Shown piece after piece: positions 21,501 through 33,785 of a DNA stretch of 64,000 nucleotides. The translations under genes were made by a program, and so were the position numbers. The notes under the pieces were generated by a model. That model was not told the DNA's origin. It saw nothing but the letters and a program-made list of their open reading frames with translations, and searched no databases. Origin of the DNA: Ochotona curzoniae (Eukaryota; Chordata; Mammalia; Lagomorpha; Ochotonidae); assembly GCF_017591425.1 (NCBI RefSeq), contig NW_024466307.1:4541001-4605000 (forward strand), read 5' to 3'. How positions within the stretch are numbered: the first letter of the stretch is position 1; each line of letters opens with the position of its first letter.

Positions 21501-23519
21501 GATAATTAACAACTTTACCCAGTATGTTTTCTAAAAACAAAATACAATTACAATATTTTGAAACCGAAAAAAGCACAGAATGGAGAGAAGATGCTGTTTC
21601 TGTTACTTCTCTAAAGATGCTATAAACATAATTATGTTTTTGGTCAATTTTTATCATTTTTAAAGTCACTTACAACAACTTTGGTAGACTTTTTTGTTAT
21701 TCAATTTTTCTTAATAAGGAATATCTACTTTTGACTTATTAATACTTGGCTTGAAAATAAATAAGCCACCCATATTGTGAAGGTAATTGCAAATTTATGT
21801 TAGTAATGAGAGAACATAACACATGGGAAAGGCAGGTAAGTAAGACACTTTTCTGGAAGACGGAAGAGTCCGAATCCGCAGATACTACAAGGAATTGGTA
21901 ATATACTAATAATCATATGTCATTAGTAGGAAATTATTTCTTCTAATTTTGGTATTAACTATAACACTGAAAGCTTCAGGAGCCAGAGAATTCTTGTTTT
22001 ACTCATATCATGAATTTTATTAAAGTCACTGTCTCAGTTCTAACTCCAAGGAAGTCAGGAAGATTTTTAATACAAGACTGAAAATTACTAATTTGGAATT
22101 ACATGTACATATTAATAAAATGATATATACCATACCATGGCTTTTTTTCTTTGAAAAGGTTTTAGAACAAGAAAGATAAACTAGTCATTAAAGTTAAGTA
22201 TGTGTACTTGAAGTTACCATTTCCACTTATAAATAATTATTCATTATTTTTCTTTTATCAGAAATAAGAATAAATGCAGATCTAATTGCAATTTAAGGAT
22301 ACTGAATTTTTACAACATAATTTGTCACTATAGCCTCAGAAGGAAGTTACTTTTAGCAAAAAGAAAATATGGCCAGTAATTGCATGCTATCAATTATCAG
22401 TCAGCATATTTTCCCCATTGTTGTAATGTTACCAGATGACACACGATTCGGGTCCAATGAGTTTAACCAGAAACTTAGTGTGTGGATAGCATCAATCATG
22501 AAAGCTGCTAGCAGCTCGTCTCTGGGAGGGAAACAGTGACAACCGTGTCCAGTCCCATCATTACTCTGTAGGACAAAGCTTAATGGCACTTACCCACTGT
22601 TGCTAGGGTACCAAGAAAATCTGATATTGCCATTTGTTAGACGATAATATTTGTATGATGTCAGATACTAGCCTGGCTTTTTAGGGATTTCTTTGGCAGT
22701 CTCAGGCAGGATCAATTTCATTTATGAAAACCTTTTTAAAAATGAATGCCATTTAGTGATTTCATAAAATGAAAATAATAAAATCTCTGCTATAATTTTT
22801 AAATAATTATTCTTCACATTATTATTATTTTTTTTTTATTCTCTCTTGGACTGTGACTGAGGTAGTAGAAACATACCTTAGTTTCTCTTGTCGCTTTTAA
22901 TTCTTAACAAATTTATTTCTAGACAATAAAGTAACCTGATCCTATCAATGCTAGCCATTGATTTATTATGCAATTTAAACCGCTTTATTCTCTGGTTTAC
23001 TTGTGCTTCACTGTAAATCCTTAAGAAGGAACGAGATGGGAGTGTGGCTCTTATCTGCCTGTCCTTTGCCATTGCCTGACATATTCACAATGCTCTTTTA
23101 GATTCCTCAGGGGTCAAAGTTAAGAAAACTGAAAATCCTTCTCACACACTTGAGATCTAAGATTTTGTTTTTCTTTTTTGAGCTGCATGAATTTCATATC
23201 TCTCACTTTAGGTTCCAGTTGGAATAAAGTTTTGATAACACCTTATCAACTTCATCTGTAGTCCTCAATAACAGCACTTCTCTTCAAGTTCAAAAAGTTT
23301 CACTGCAACAGAATGGTAAAAGTATCACCAGTGTTCGCTTTGCTGCATCCCAGTGAGAAGAGTTCAAGACAAACTCTAAGGAAAATCCAAATCCATCACA
23401 CGGGTGGACTGCATGTCATCAGGATAGTGCCTGAGAGAGAGTGGAGGCCAATGTTAACTCCATAGAAACAGTAGTTTCTGCTCTTTCAACAAGGCCAAGA
23501 AGGCAGTAGAAGAGTGATT
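18509..23519. other. Long SINE-free unique stretch
   Basis: About 5 kb without a recognised SINE, the longest such run in the first half of the window. 19540-19760 is clearly more GC-rich than its surroundings and leads into AATAAA at 19754-19759, so an LTR fragment or retrocopy end is possible but unnamed. 20790-21140 is a repeat-free candidate conserved stretch. 21331-21360 is a 12-base tandem repeat. Frames up to 102 codons show no family similarity. Confidence 0.6.
21331..21360. repeat. 12-base tandem repeat, 2.5 copies
   Basis: GGAGTACTGACA is repeated twice in perfect tandem and followed by a half unit GGAGTA. Confidence 0.9.
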
Positions 23520-23612
23520 TTGGCCATTTGAGGAGTTAACCAGGAGATGGAAGGTTAGCATTCTTTCCCTTGTTCTCTCTCACTCTCTGTAACTCCTTCA
23601 AATAAATATATA
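23520..23612 (+). mobile_element. CSINE 3' fragment
   Basis: 'tggccatttgaggagttaac' and 'caggagatggaaggtt', a CT-rich stretch, then 'actccttcaaataaatatat'. These are the CSINE 3' blocks in order. The 5' limit is unclear and could reach further back. Confidence 0.72.
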
Positions 23613-23871
23613 AATCATACTCTAGGTCAAATATGACTGTCTGGAGTTGCAAGATACCAAGATTGTGTGAATAGAAGAAGTTTGGGTCACAGAAGTTTCT
23701 TTATTCTAGGGTTCTTCTCCTAAATAGTTTTTGGTTTGGTGGTAAAATGAAGGAAAGAGAAACACACATTATTAGAAATCCTTTTTGATATTTAATTTTC
23801 TCCCTTTGCAATGTATATTTGTCTGAGGTAGTCATGATACTATCGGTGGCATCTATAGGACCAAAGCTCAT

Positions 23872-24165
23872 TTTAAAAAGAAAGTATGGGGGAATGAGAG
23901 AGAAAGAGAGAGACTAAATATCTTCCATCTAATGGTTTACCCACCAACTGTCTGTAACAGGGAGGACAGGGAGGGTTAGGGGTCAGGGCAAAGCAGGATT
24001 GCGCAAACTAACTTAAGGTTTCCCACCAGGGTAAGACAGACTCCTGTACTTGATATATGACCCACTCATTAGCAAGAAACTGACTTGGAAGTGATGCATC
24101 TACGACTCAAATCAGGCTCGGGTATGGGATGCAGAGCTCTAACTACTGTGCCAAACACCTGATCT
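23872..24165 (-). mobile_element. Old CSINE, reverse orientation
   Basis: Purine-rich 'gagagagaaagagagagact', 'atcttccatctaatggttta', a decayed middle, 'cattagcaagaaactgactt', 'atctacgactcaaatcaggc' (B-box side), 'gggtatgggatgcagagctc' and the head 'taactactgtgccaaacacc'. Layout is that of the older subtype. It meets the next, opposite copy head to head. Confidence 0.83.
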
Positions 24166-24169
24166 GTTG

Positions 24170-24388
24170 CTTTGTTTCTGATCTATTTCCTTGGGAAAGC
24201 AATAGAAAACAATATAAGTACCTGGGCTCCTGCCCAAAATATCTAGTTGGAGTTCTGGCTACCTGCTTCAAACTGGGCCCAGCATATGTCAATGAGGCCA
24301 TTTGGGGAGTAAACCAACAAAAGGAAGCTCGCTTTTCATCGGTCTGTCATTCTGTCACTCTGTCAGCTTGCACTGAAAATAAGTAGAC
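24170..24388 (+). mobile_element. CSINE, 5' truncated
   Basis: Begins inside the element ('tgatctatttccttgggaaa', then 'gcaatagaaaacaatataag') and continues 'ctgggctcctgccc', 'gttggagttctggctacctg', 'catttggggagtaaaccaac', a pyrimidine stretch and 'actgaaaataagtag'. It lies a few bases from the minus-strand copy before it. Confidence 0.83.
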
Positions 24389-25694
24389 AACTCTTTTTAA
24401 AGGAAGTTTGTTTTTTTGTTTTAAATGGGAAAAGTATGGCCAAGAATCAGGAATCATAATTTTTCATTATTTATCTTTATATCCATAATTTGACTTCCCT
24501 GATTCCTTTCAATCATTAATAATGTAAGCTTTCATTGTGATTTCTATGTTTCACAAAATCTGGATTCCATTTGTAAATACTGATTGATTTTTTTATCACA
24601 TTACACAGATAAAAAAAAGCCTACATCAATTCATCCTATAGCTTGAATTTTGTCATTATTTTTAACAAAATAAAGAATGTATCCATATCTTAATGAAATT
24701 ATTTCACTATGTTTCACTGACTTAAGCTATAAATGCAAACACAAATTATAAAATATAGCAATTAGATAGTCATCACAAATTAATCATCCTAAGTGTTTCA
24801 TACATTTTCCATATAAACTAAGTGGTAAAAAGCAATACTACAGATCTCTCCACAGGAAGGACAAGACAAGGAAAGGGAACAAATTGGAGAGCACCATCAG
24901 GGTTTCAAAGGGAGGAAAACAGGACAAAATGAGGCTATTATTTTTTCCTTCAGCGTCTATAACTTTCCATAGAAGAGCTTCATCTTAAGCATAAATAGCC
25001 AAGAATGTCACTTGACAAAAGTTTCAAACATATGATGGAACTGAGCAGTTCTTTTCTGTTTCCACATTAGCTTAAATTGTAGGTTGGTTTTCACAATTGA
25101 AGCCTGTCAGATAAAGCCGCCTGAGGAGATTTTAGTTTCAATTCATACACTTTAATCTATGTCAAATCAGACATGAAGATAAATATATAACATGTTTAAA
25201 TCTGACTTGTAAAATATTATCAGCTGTTTGGATTTCTGATACAGTTGGTGATGACATGCAGCATCTGTGTTTTATTCAGGAAAAATAGTGCTATTGATAT
25301 TTTTCAGAGTTAATAGATTACATGCTGGTTGGATCACTTGAGAATCCTTCAGAACAACCATTAAGTCTGGTTATCAATCATCAAGGAAAAAAAGCTTGCA
25401 GCAGTGCACTGAAATTAACATCGATGGGCCAAATATCAATAGGAATTTTGAAGTTACTGCTATCTGTTTTTAACTTTGTGATACAAGGAGAATGATGACA
25501 AGCAATCAGCAAACATGCATCTACATCACCCTATATAGTCTCAATTACCAGTAGAGTGGGAATTGGGATCATAATAGTGAAGATACTCTGGTTACCTATC
25601 TTCCATTATTTAATTCAATTACTGTTATATGGGACATTACATAACAGCAAGTTAAGCAGTATTCTACGTCAACATTCTGGTTTAAGTCTAGTTG
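24389..25694. other. Unique DNA with a possible conserved stretch
   Basis: No repeat was recognised. 25060-25480 is free of low-complexity sequence, rich in TAAT/ATTA and ATCAAT cores, and stands out from the surrounding AT-rich noise. No exon signals. Confidence 0.45.
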
Positions 25695-25735
25695 TTTTTG
25701 TTTTTTTGTTGTTGTTGTTGTTGCTTGTTTGTTTC
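25695..25735. repeat. T-rich/(GTT)n tract
   Basis: 'gtttttgtttttttgttgtt' continues as GTT units and GTTTGTTT. It directly precedes the SINE at 25740. Confidence 0.85.
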
Positions 25736-25739
25736 TGAA

Positions 25740-26080
25740 CTAGCTTCCAGCAAGGGCTCCTGCAAAGGCAGCAGAAGAAGGCCAAACACTTGGGATCCTG
25801 TTATCCACATAATGTAACCCAGATGGAGATTTGGATGTCTGGGTGTCTCCCCACCACCCCCCGACTCTCTCCTCTCTCTCTGTTTCGCTCTGTCTCTATC
25901 CCTCTCTCTCTCTCTCTCTGCCTCTTTCTCTTTGCCTCTCCTCCTCCACTCTCCCTCTCGCTCCCCCTCTCTCCATCTCTCTCTCTCTGTGTTTGTGTAT
26001 ACTTGTCTCTCCCTCTGTCTCTCTCTCCCTTGTCCTTTCACACTGTCTTTCAAATAAGTAAACAAATCATTTCCGTAAAG
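25740..26080 (+). mobile_element. CSINE with expanded pyrimidine tract
   Basis: The 5' part is truncated or rearranged ('agcttccagcaagggctcct', 'gcagaagaaggccaaacact'). The short CT-rich stretch normally found before the tail has grown to about 170 bases (25861-26030) of CTCTCT, CCCTCT and TCTGTCTC. The end is normal: 'ctgtctttcaaataagtaaa'. The 133-, 101- and 76-codon frames here come only from this low-complexity DNA. Confidence 0.85.
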
Positions 26081-26812
26081 AGCTACCATAGTTAAGCACA
26101 GTTAGAAAACACTGAATTCAAGCTCTGAATAGTTTTGAGAACTCAATTCCATTTTTATTACTCTATTCAGGCAATCATAGCAACATATCTTTTTTTGCCT
26201 GCTTTCTTATGTACATAAAGCTGAAAATAACTCAAACGCATGAAATGTGAAGAATTGGAAATATGATGTATAATACTGGCTTCTGCAGACAGAAAGTTTC
26301 ATAATTCTGACACCATACACTTCTCATAGTTTTATAGGAATGTAAAAATATATAAAAGTAACTAGTGTAATAAAAATGTATAAGCCAATTTTTGAAAGTT
26401 TTTAACTACATAAATTAACAGATGTATATAATTGTACATAGTATTGGCTGCCATATGATGTTTCAAAAGCAAAAACAACAAATTGTGATTTCTACTAGCT
26501 GTGGCCAAAAGCATTTCAAGGTTACAATATCTGCAAAGAAACTTGGATCAGACAAAGCACGGTGAGAGTCTGGAATGTCAAACAAGCCACAGATACAGGA
26601 ACGAATTTTGAATCTTGTTATGTAAAGAGATAAGATTTACAAATTTAATGTTAATATGCTTCCTGAATATGAAAGCCAAGCTTATCAAAAACAAGAAAAT
26701 CTGAGAAAATTATATATCCATTAGTGGCCTAAAAAAACATGAGGATTTAATGAAATGTTCTCCTCTCTAGGATACTGTCCTAGAAAAAAATGTTAGGCAA
26801 AAAAGCAAGAAC
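26081..26812. other. AT-rich unique DNA
   Basis: No repeat block, exon or RNA gene was recognised. Confidence 0.6.
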
Positions 26813-27115
26813 AGTTGGGCTGGTTTTGTGGTGCAGTTACAGTGCAACCTATGGTGTTGGCATCCTAGAAGACTATTGGTTTAAGCTCTGACTTCACTTT
26901 TGATCTAGTTCCTTGCTAATGTGCCTGAAAATGCAGCAAAGGATGGCCAAAGTGCTTGAATCCTTGCCTCCTTCTAGGGAGATCCTGATGTGCTAGTCTT
27001 CTGCTTTAGCTCGGCCAGACCCTGACTGTTGTGAGCACTGGGAAGTGAAGCAGTTAATGGAAGTATTCTCATTCTCTCTCTCTTCCTCTCCCAAATGCAT
27101 GTTTTAAAAAAAGAT
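26813..27115 (+). mobile_element. CSINE, near full length
   Basis: Head 'gttgggctggttttgtggtg', then 'tggtgttggcatcctagaag', 'tggtttaagctctgacttca', 'aatgcagcaaaggatggcca', 'gggagatcctgatg', 'tgggaagtgaagcagttaat', a CT-rich stretch and an A-rich end. The 'aatgtgcctgaaaatgcagc' middle belongs to the subtype shared with 42638-42960. Confidence 0.92.
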
Positions 27116-29033
27116 GAAAAAGAACATGAACAAGACACCCACATAGATACCATCTTGTATCAATACCAGTTCAATGACTGTAAGAATTATTCTGTAGTAA
27201 GGTAATAGTTTGATAACGGGAAGAAAAGTGCGGGAGATTATGGGGGCAACCTTTTCCATCTTTGTAACAATTCAGTAAGTACATTTTCAGAGCAGGCTCG
27301 CTACATACTGAATGTTCTTACCATGCAGAACAGGCTAAGTGCCTGCTTATCCCGAGTAACAGTCATGGGTTTCTTGCCACACCATGAAGCTATTCAGTCA
27401 AGACCATCACACCCTGCTGGGAGACTTGGAGTTCAAGTTGACCTCCAGATTACTCCTGCTTGTTCATTGTGTTTCAGCCTAAAACCCAAACTTGACCCTT
27501 TGTGGAACAGGTACTCTGCAAATTGCTGCGGGTTTATGAGTTTGCAGTCAACCAGTGGTCATCTCAATTCTCTAACATCTGCAGACCATTTTTCAGCCAT
27601 CTCCTTAACCCTGAACCAGCACTCCTAATCAACAGTGGGATTTGACAAGAAAATTAAAACATGAACATAGTGTCCAAAATCTTAGAACTTGATCTGTCTT
27701 ACTCCACCTATCTGAAAACTGCTCCCTTTGCCTCAACTTCCCAAGCTAGGTCTCTCTGCTTATCTTTGTCTTCTCTAACATTTGCTTGCTAACCAGGGTT
27801 CTTAACTTCTCATTCCATTTCCTGGTTGTGATTAGTTTCTTGTCACTAATGAAGCCTGCAAGCCTAAAGTGTTTAGCTGCAGCCACATGCTGCCCAAGCA
27901 GGACTGTGGGTTTTATCATCTCTTTAAGTGCATGGTTTCAATTATTATTACAAGCCTTGTGTTCACTTACATACATTTGGTAAAGATAAATTCATAAAAT
28001 TTTATCTGAAAATTGTAAGTGGTTTATATAAAATAGCAAACACTGATAGGTTTGGGAGTTAAACCTACAATTTCATGTGCACTTAGGTGAGGTTAATATA
28101 ACTAGAATAGAAATGCCTACAGGTTAAGAGAATGCCTGCAGGAACGTGACCAGTTACAAAAGCCTGCTCTAAGGATAAGGATGTGGTGCTGAGGACGGCA
28201 ATGACTGAGACAGTCACTGATTCAAACAGGAGGCAAGAGAGGTGTTTGCTAAATAAGAGCTGTTCATCTGAGACTGGATAAGAATACACTCTTGGAAAAA
28301 CCTCTCAGTCTTGTCCAAAACAGTTCAAATTGTACCTTCAGTTTTAAGAGGTAGTTTTTGTCATTTGGTCATATTCTTTCTCTTCAATTCCTGGTCCTGT
28401 ATCATTCAAATAACTCCAAAATGGAAGGTATTTGCTCTGAAGACTTGCATTTCCTCCAGAAAATGAGAAGTTCCAGTAGATTAAACAATATGTCAAGCCT
28501 CCTTTCTCTTTGTGGCCTCAACCAAGACATCGGTTCTGTGTATTCTGCGTGAGTCTCCCTGCCCCATGCCTTGCTTCTCTTCTCCAATAGCTTCGCCCCA
28601 TATGTGCTTCTATCCCAACCACAACTTCCCTGTTGCCCTTTAGCAGTGTTGCTGGCCTTCTAGTTGTGTTATGCTTATTCCACAACTCTGCTGGGCAATC
28701 AGAGTAGAATGTGTGGCCTCTGGTACCCATGTACACACCAGGATAGCAGGTATGTTCCAGCAGAGCCACTGTCCGGTGGGCACAGTCCAGTAACCTCCCC
28801 TCACACTAGCTTACCCTGCCCCAGCAGCAGGCTCAAAGGGAGAATTTTTTCCTGTCCCAGGCAATCAGCTGTTTCTCTGAAATATAAATGAGTGCCAGGG
28901 ACAAACTTCTCAGAAAACTGAAATGCATTTAGAGTGAAATTATTGGCCAGAGAGAACTATGCAACACAAATGAGAAAACAGGATTCCCATTTAAATACAT
29001 AATGCCTAGAAAACACAAATCCTTATTAGTACA
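27116..29033. other. Unique DNA, nothing assigned
   Basis: No SINE was seen. 27323-27628 holds a 101-codon plus-strand frame and 28518-28769 an 83-codon minus-strand frame in a GC-richer patch (28600-28870). Neither has similarity I recognise, and both lack supporting signals. The GC-richer patch may be an unrecognised old repeat. Confidence 0.5.
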
Positions 29034-29381
29034 TTTAATTTATTTGAAAATCGGTTATACAGAAAGAATGAGAAACAGAGAAAGGGAAAGAAAGAGGGAG
29101 AGAGAGACAAAGAGACAGAGCTGGATCTTCTTTCATCTGCAGTTCATTCCCTGGATGACCACAATGGCCAGGGCTGGGCCAAAGACAAAGGCCAGGAGCT
29201 TCACTAGGGTCCAGGGTGAGTTTCAGGGACCCAATCACTTCTGTTAACTTCTGATGTTTTCCCTGGCCATTAACAGGGAGCTGGATAAAAAGTGGAGCAG
29301 CCAGGATATAAACTAGTGCTCACTTGCAATGGTACTGTCACAGGTCACAGCTTTACCCACTGTGCCACAATGCCAGTCCTG
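29034..29381 (-). mobile_element. CSINE, full length, reverse orientation
   Basis: T-rich tail, long purine stretch, 'gcagttcattccctggatga', 'ccacaatggccagggctggg', 'gccaggagcttc', 'agggagctggataaaaagtg', 'gagcagccaggatataaact', then a head 'actgtgccacaatgccagtc'. All blocks are present, with a short insertion after 'gggacccaa'. Opposed frames are shadows. Confidence 0.93.
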
Positions 29382-29884
29382 ATACGAGTGATTTTTTAAC
29401 ATAAATGTGTCCTCATATGATAATTTGGTTAATACTTTTACTAAACTACCAATCATTATTTACCTGAGTTTCAACTTTAACTATGTATCTTGTTGTAATC
29501 TGACAGCCCCACAGGGCTCAATATATAGCTCTAGGTTTATTATCCACACTAGTACCAGGGCCCATACAGAAAACAACAGTGGTTGTTCTCTCGTGGAACC
29601 CCAGTTAAGACTGTTAGTGCTAAAAGATGATTGGTATGAGGCTCCAAGCTTCCTATTCACTGATCTAGCAAAGCCTGGGTTTGAAAGGAACCAGTTCCTT
29701 GACCAGCGTTCTTATGCCTAACCATTCAGTCCCTGTCAGATCTCTTGAACACACTTCATCACATGCCTGGATAACAGTTGGCTTACCATTTTTCGCTTAA
29801 TGAGTATTTGTTTTTTCATATGCCTAAACTTTGTTGCTAAGCCATAGCAAATAATAAACTTCACAGTGGTTAGCTTTCTAAAAT
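29382..29884. other. Unique DNA with a 104-codon frame
   Basis: 29407-29721 is open on the plus strand, but the product has no recognisable domain and the DNA has no splice, promoter or poly(A) context. Probably chance. Confidence 0.45.
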
Positions 29885-30172
29885 ATTCACACATTTACAA
29901 ATTTGTGATGCACAGAGACTGAGAGAGAGGCAGGGAGGGAGACCAATCTTTCATCCACTGGATCATTTACCAGATGTCTGTAACAGCCAGGACTGAACCA
30001 AGCAGTCTGGAATTCTGTCTGGTTCTTCTGTATGACTGACAGGGTCCCAAGGATTTGGTTCATCACCATTGTCCTTTCACACTAATTAGTAGGAAGTGGG
30101 AGTAGAAGCAGAACAGCCAGGACTTGAACTCGCATGAGTCAGAACGAGACTTAATTCCCTGCCCAAACAGCA
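29885..30172 (-). mobile_element. Old CSINE, reverse orientation
   Basis: 'gagactgagagagaggcagg', 'ctttcatccactggatcatt', 'gtaacagccaggactgaacc', 'agggtcccaaggatttggtt', 'agcagaacagccaggacttg', 'aactcgcatgagtcagaac' and the head 'ccctgcccaaacagcagtgc'. It is followed about 115 bases later by a plus-strand copy. Confidence 0.85.
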
Positions 30173-30284
30173 GTGCTTGAAGTAATTAACTTCAATACAA
30201 AAGCAATCATGTGAGTAACCACAGGCCATAAACATGCAACTTCTGCATCTAGAGTCTGGATGCCCGAAATTTCTTTTTTGAATG

Positions 30285-30575
30285 TTGTGCCAGGAACGGG
30301 CCTTCAATCCAGCAGTTAGAGTTCATCTCCGATGCCACACTACCCGAGTTTCCCATTCAGCTGTGACTCTAACTCCACTTTCTTGCTTGTGTAGGAAGCT
30401 CACTAGCAGCAGCTGGGATGGCTCATATAACTGTGTCCCAGTGGTTAAGTTGGTAGATTTGGAGTGAGTTCCTGACTTTCAGCATCAGCCTGCAACAGTC
30501 CTTTCCGTTGTATACATTTAGGGAGTGAAACTGGAGAGGAGAGCTCTTCCTGACACACACTTCAAAACGAAGAGC
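30285..30575 (+). mobile_element. CSINE, older subtype
   Basis: 'gtgccaggaacgggccttca', 'gcagttagagttcatctccg', 'cgagtttcccattcagctgt', 'aactccactttcttgcttgt', 'agcagcagctgggatggctc', 'agtgagttcctgactttcag' and 'agggagtgaaactggagagg'. The poly(A) tail is short and eroded. Confidence 0.82.
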
Positions 30576-30654
30576 AAACAAGTCACAATGAATTTAAATC
30601 ACTGCGTTAAATATATTGCTTTTATACACTCAGTTCACCAACCTAACTTGAAAT

Positions 30655-30685
30655 GTGTTTGTTTGTTTGTTTGTTTGTTTTTTTA
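30655..30685. repeat. (GTTT)n microsatellite
   Basis: Six to seven perfect GTTT units followed by a T run. Confidence 0.95.
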
Positions 30686-32027
30686 CCAATAGAGGTCAAA
30701 GGAAATACTCCTTTTGAATCATTTTGTTTGTCCTGACAAGAGTTAGTGTTTTAAAGAAGCAAACCCGTGCTGCCTTGCAATTGCCAGGCTGTTCTGCAGG
30801 AGATGAGCTTTTTCAGAGTCTACCAGTAGACAGATCTAGGAACAGCGAGGGGTTCCCAGGGGTGACTCTGTCCTTGATTATGCATCCCAAGAACATTACT
30901 GCACATTGTGTAGATAACAACACCTTACCTGCTTGATGGAAGAATGACTGAAAATGAAATACACTTACAGTGTATTTACTAATCATTTATCTTTTACTGT
31001 GCAAGTGGAGCAGTGAAACATTACCTTTCAGAAAATTCCTTTACATTCAGTTTTGACACTTGAAATTTAAAAGATTATAATAGGTGATTCTCTTGGACTC
31101 ATATTCATGCATCTGATATAAACAGACACACCATCTTCCCTTTCGATCTGCAGTAATCCATTGTCCTGCTCGTATTACTACCGAAGGATCACAAAACACA
31201 TACATTAGATATGATATTTTAAATACTGTGCCTCCGTGGTGACAGATCGTACACTCAGCAAATAACATCTTTGAGTCAAATCAGGCCTGCTTTTTCTTGC
31301 AATGAGGGAGAAAGTGGGAGAAGCAGCAACCTAACACCTGCATGAGCTAAGTGCTGGAAAACATTTAAATTCTTCCACTTCTGGCATATTTTAAATTCAT
31401 ATGCAATTCAGATTCACATAAACTTGCTACCTGGAAACAAACATGTCTAAGGAAAATGAATTGGTATCACATGACACTCAGTACATTTGAAGATAAATTT
31501 CAGAAAGTATTATCACACAGCAGTTGATAACGCTGGGTGGAGAAAGTACAATAGATTATGAGATTATAATCTGGAATTCTATTATTTAATTGCCTAGAAT
31601 TCAATATGGTACAAATGGATTTTAACTGTCAGGCATTTTATCACTAAGAATGTGCACTTTCCTGCACAGTCAAAGATTCTTTCTGGACTTGCATGTAGTG
31701 CTGTGAAGAGAACCACCTGTCAACCCAAGTTGTGTATAAAACTTTGATCTTCTCAAAGATCTGTTGGTGGGGCAGTATGGAAAATTGACACTGAGTAACA
31801 GAAACACCTCAGAAATAAGTTATTAGGTTGCTTGCTCCTTTTTATGTTATTGGAAAATAAAATTTACCATATACATCATCTTGTTTCCAGTAGTGTTCTA
31901 AAAGTTGCAGATTATGACAGGTTAAGCAATACAGACTGGGGACTAAAACTGGTATCTTCTTAATTCTTAACTAAACTCTCTTTTCCATGCACCAAAAGCC
32001 CATCGATGAGTGTAGTCAACACTACAA
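30686..32027. other. AT-rich unique DNA
   Basis: Nothing recognised on either strand. Frames are at most 73 codons. Confidence 0.6.
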
Positions 32028-32050
32028 ATATATATATATATATATATTTA
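32028..32050. repeat. (TA)n microsatellite
   Basis: About ten perfect TA units, then TTTATC. Confidence 0.95.
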
Positions 32051-32224
32051 TCAGTGACAGGTAAGTGCATGTGCACTTAAGTATGTGCGCATGTGCGTGT
32101 GTTCATAGATACCAGCGTGCACATGGAAATGTTTATTTTCTGCATTAGTGGGCTGATGTGATAATTAGGATTTAAGTCATCCTTTACCTTCATTTTTTTG
32201 TGCAGATTTTATTCTCAGAAACAA

Positions 32225-32516
32225 CATTTTTTAAGATTTTAATATTTATTTGAAAGGCAGAGAGAGAGAAAAGAGGATCTGCCATTCATAGCTCCCTCCC
32301 CAAATGCCCACAGCAGCCAGAACTGGCCCTGACTGATCCAGGAGCCAGGAACTCCTTCGGGGTCTTACACTCAAGCTACCATCCTACAACTTTCCAGGGT
32401 ACACACCAGAGGCAAGCTGAGTGGCAAAGAGAGATGGGACTAAATGCCAGGTACTTCCAAATGGGATATGGATACCCCAGTGCTGGCTTAACCTCATCTG
32501 CCATAATGTCTGCCCA
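32225..32516 (-). mobile_element. CSINE, reverse orientation
   Basis: Clear tail end: 'ttttaagattttaatattta', 'tttgaaaggcagagagagag', 'agctccctccccaaatgccc', 'acagcagccagaactggccc', 'aggagccaggaactccttcg', 'gccaggtacttccaaatggg' and a head 'ctgccataatgtctgccc'. The head half is more decayed than the tail half. Confidence 0.9.
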
Positions 32517-33599
32517 CAAACTGAAGGTATGCACAATTTTTAAGCTTTTATTCTTAAAGAAATTTTAAAGGTTTCTCTCCCGAGGCATTTATATATCTAT
32601 TCAATTATATCTGAAATGAGAATGCTCAATGTTAGTTTTCAATCTGCCAATGGAAATACTATTTTGAACATCAGAACTGCTAGAAGATTCTCAGCCTTCC
32701 TTTAACCTTTCATTTGCTAAATTTTACAAAAAAAATAATGTTTGGAGAACATTTGACATATTACTTTAGAATCACTAAACTGTCATTTGATGTGGGAAAA
32801 AAAATTATTGTCACAGACCAAAATTTTTTTTAATCTAAATCTTATGGGTTTAGGAACTCAGCTTCTCACCCCAAATATTACTACAAAGAGAAACAAAGAC
32901 TTGTCACTCTGTTGCTTTTGTCATAGGACTTCAGAAGTTTGATAGAACTGTAGAGTTAGCATCTGCATAGTATAACTGAAGTAGGAAGCAACACGTACTT
33001 CACTGTTGAAACTGATTTCTTCATGTCACGGCGGAGGTTGGGTATTCGCTTAACAGGGAGAATAGAACGAGGGATCCAAGCTCAAGTCAAAGCGTCTCTT
33101 GGTTGCTGGTATGAACTTTCTCCAGTCTCTCTCTCACTTCTAAGGGTATGTTTAGTTCTGCTTATCCAGAGCATAACAATCATAATTACTAAGCTGAAGA
33201 GATATAATGCTATTAATAAGAATATACAGCAATGCAATTTAATCTTCATTTTAATTAATGAGATGTTTTATAGAAATTTTCATTCCTGTTAACCCAATTA
33301 TGTTTAAAGATCTCCAAGGAGAGTATAATATGGGAAATTTAGTTGAAGCATGCATCAAAGGTCCCACGTGTACAATCAATAGGGTTATAAAGATAATCAA
33401 GCAGAAATTATCTTTATATTACTTTGAGTCAGTTTTAAAGTGTGATGTGGCCTGAAAAAATGTGGGCATGTACAACAATCTTAATCCCTGTTTACACAGT
33501 TAATTTATGCAATTTGAAAGTTTTCTATATGTGCATTTATTTGTTGAGTACTATATGATATATTTGCTATATATTCAGATATCTGCTGCAAAGGACTAT
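32517..33599. other. AT-rich unique DNA
   Basis: Nothing recognised. 33023-33292 is open for 89 codons but hydrophobic and noise-like after residue 45. Confidence 0.55.
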
Positions 33600-33785
33600 T
33601 CATGTGAAATTAACATTTGTTAGCAATTACTGAGGACTCAGTTTGCGATATGCATAAAATAGGTGGAGCCCCCCAAAATATTATATCCTTTCAAGGTTGG
33701 GATTTTAAGAGGCTGGTGAATGGTAAAGCAGGGATTTTAATCAAATTATCTTTATTTTCTAACTCTGTCATAAGAACTTTACTAT
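33600..33785 (-). mobile_element. Possible MIR relic, reverse orientation
   Basis: 'gggattttaagaggctggtg' followed by 'aatggtaaagcagggatttt' and 'ctttattttctaactctgtc' keep the order of the reversed MIR core and flank, but with many differences. Tentative. Confidence 0.4.

Noticed and set aside
25688..26089. 133-codon minus-strand open frame
   Set aside because: It is translated from the expanded CT/GA tract of a SINE and is made of Arg/Glu repeats. Overlapping plus-strand frames of 101 and 76 codons are equally low-complexity.
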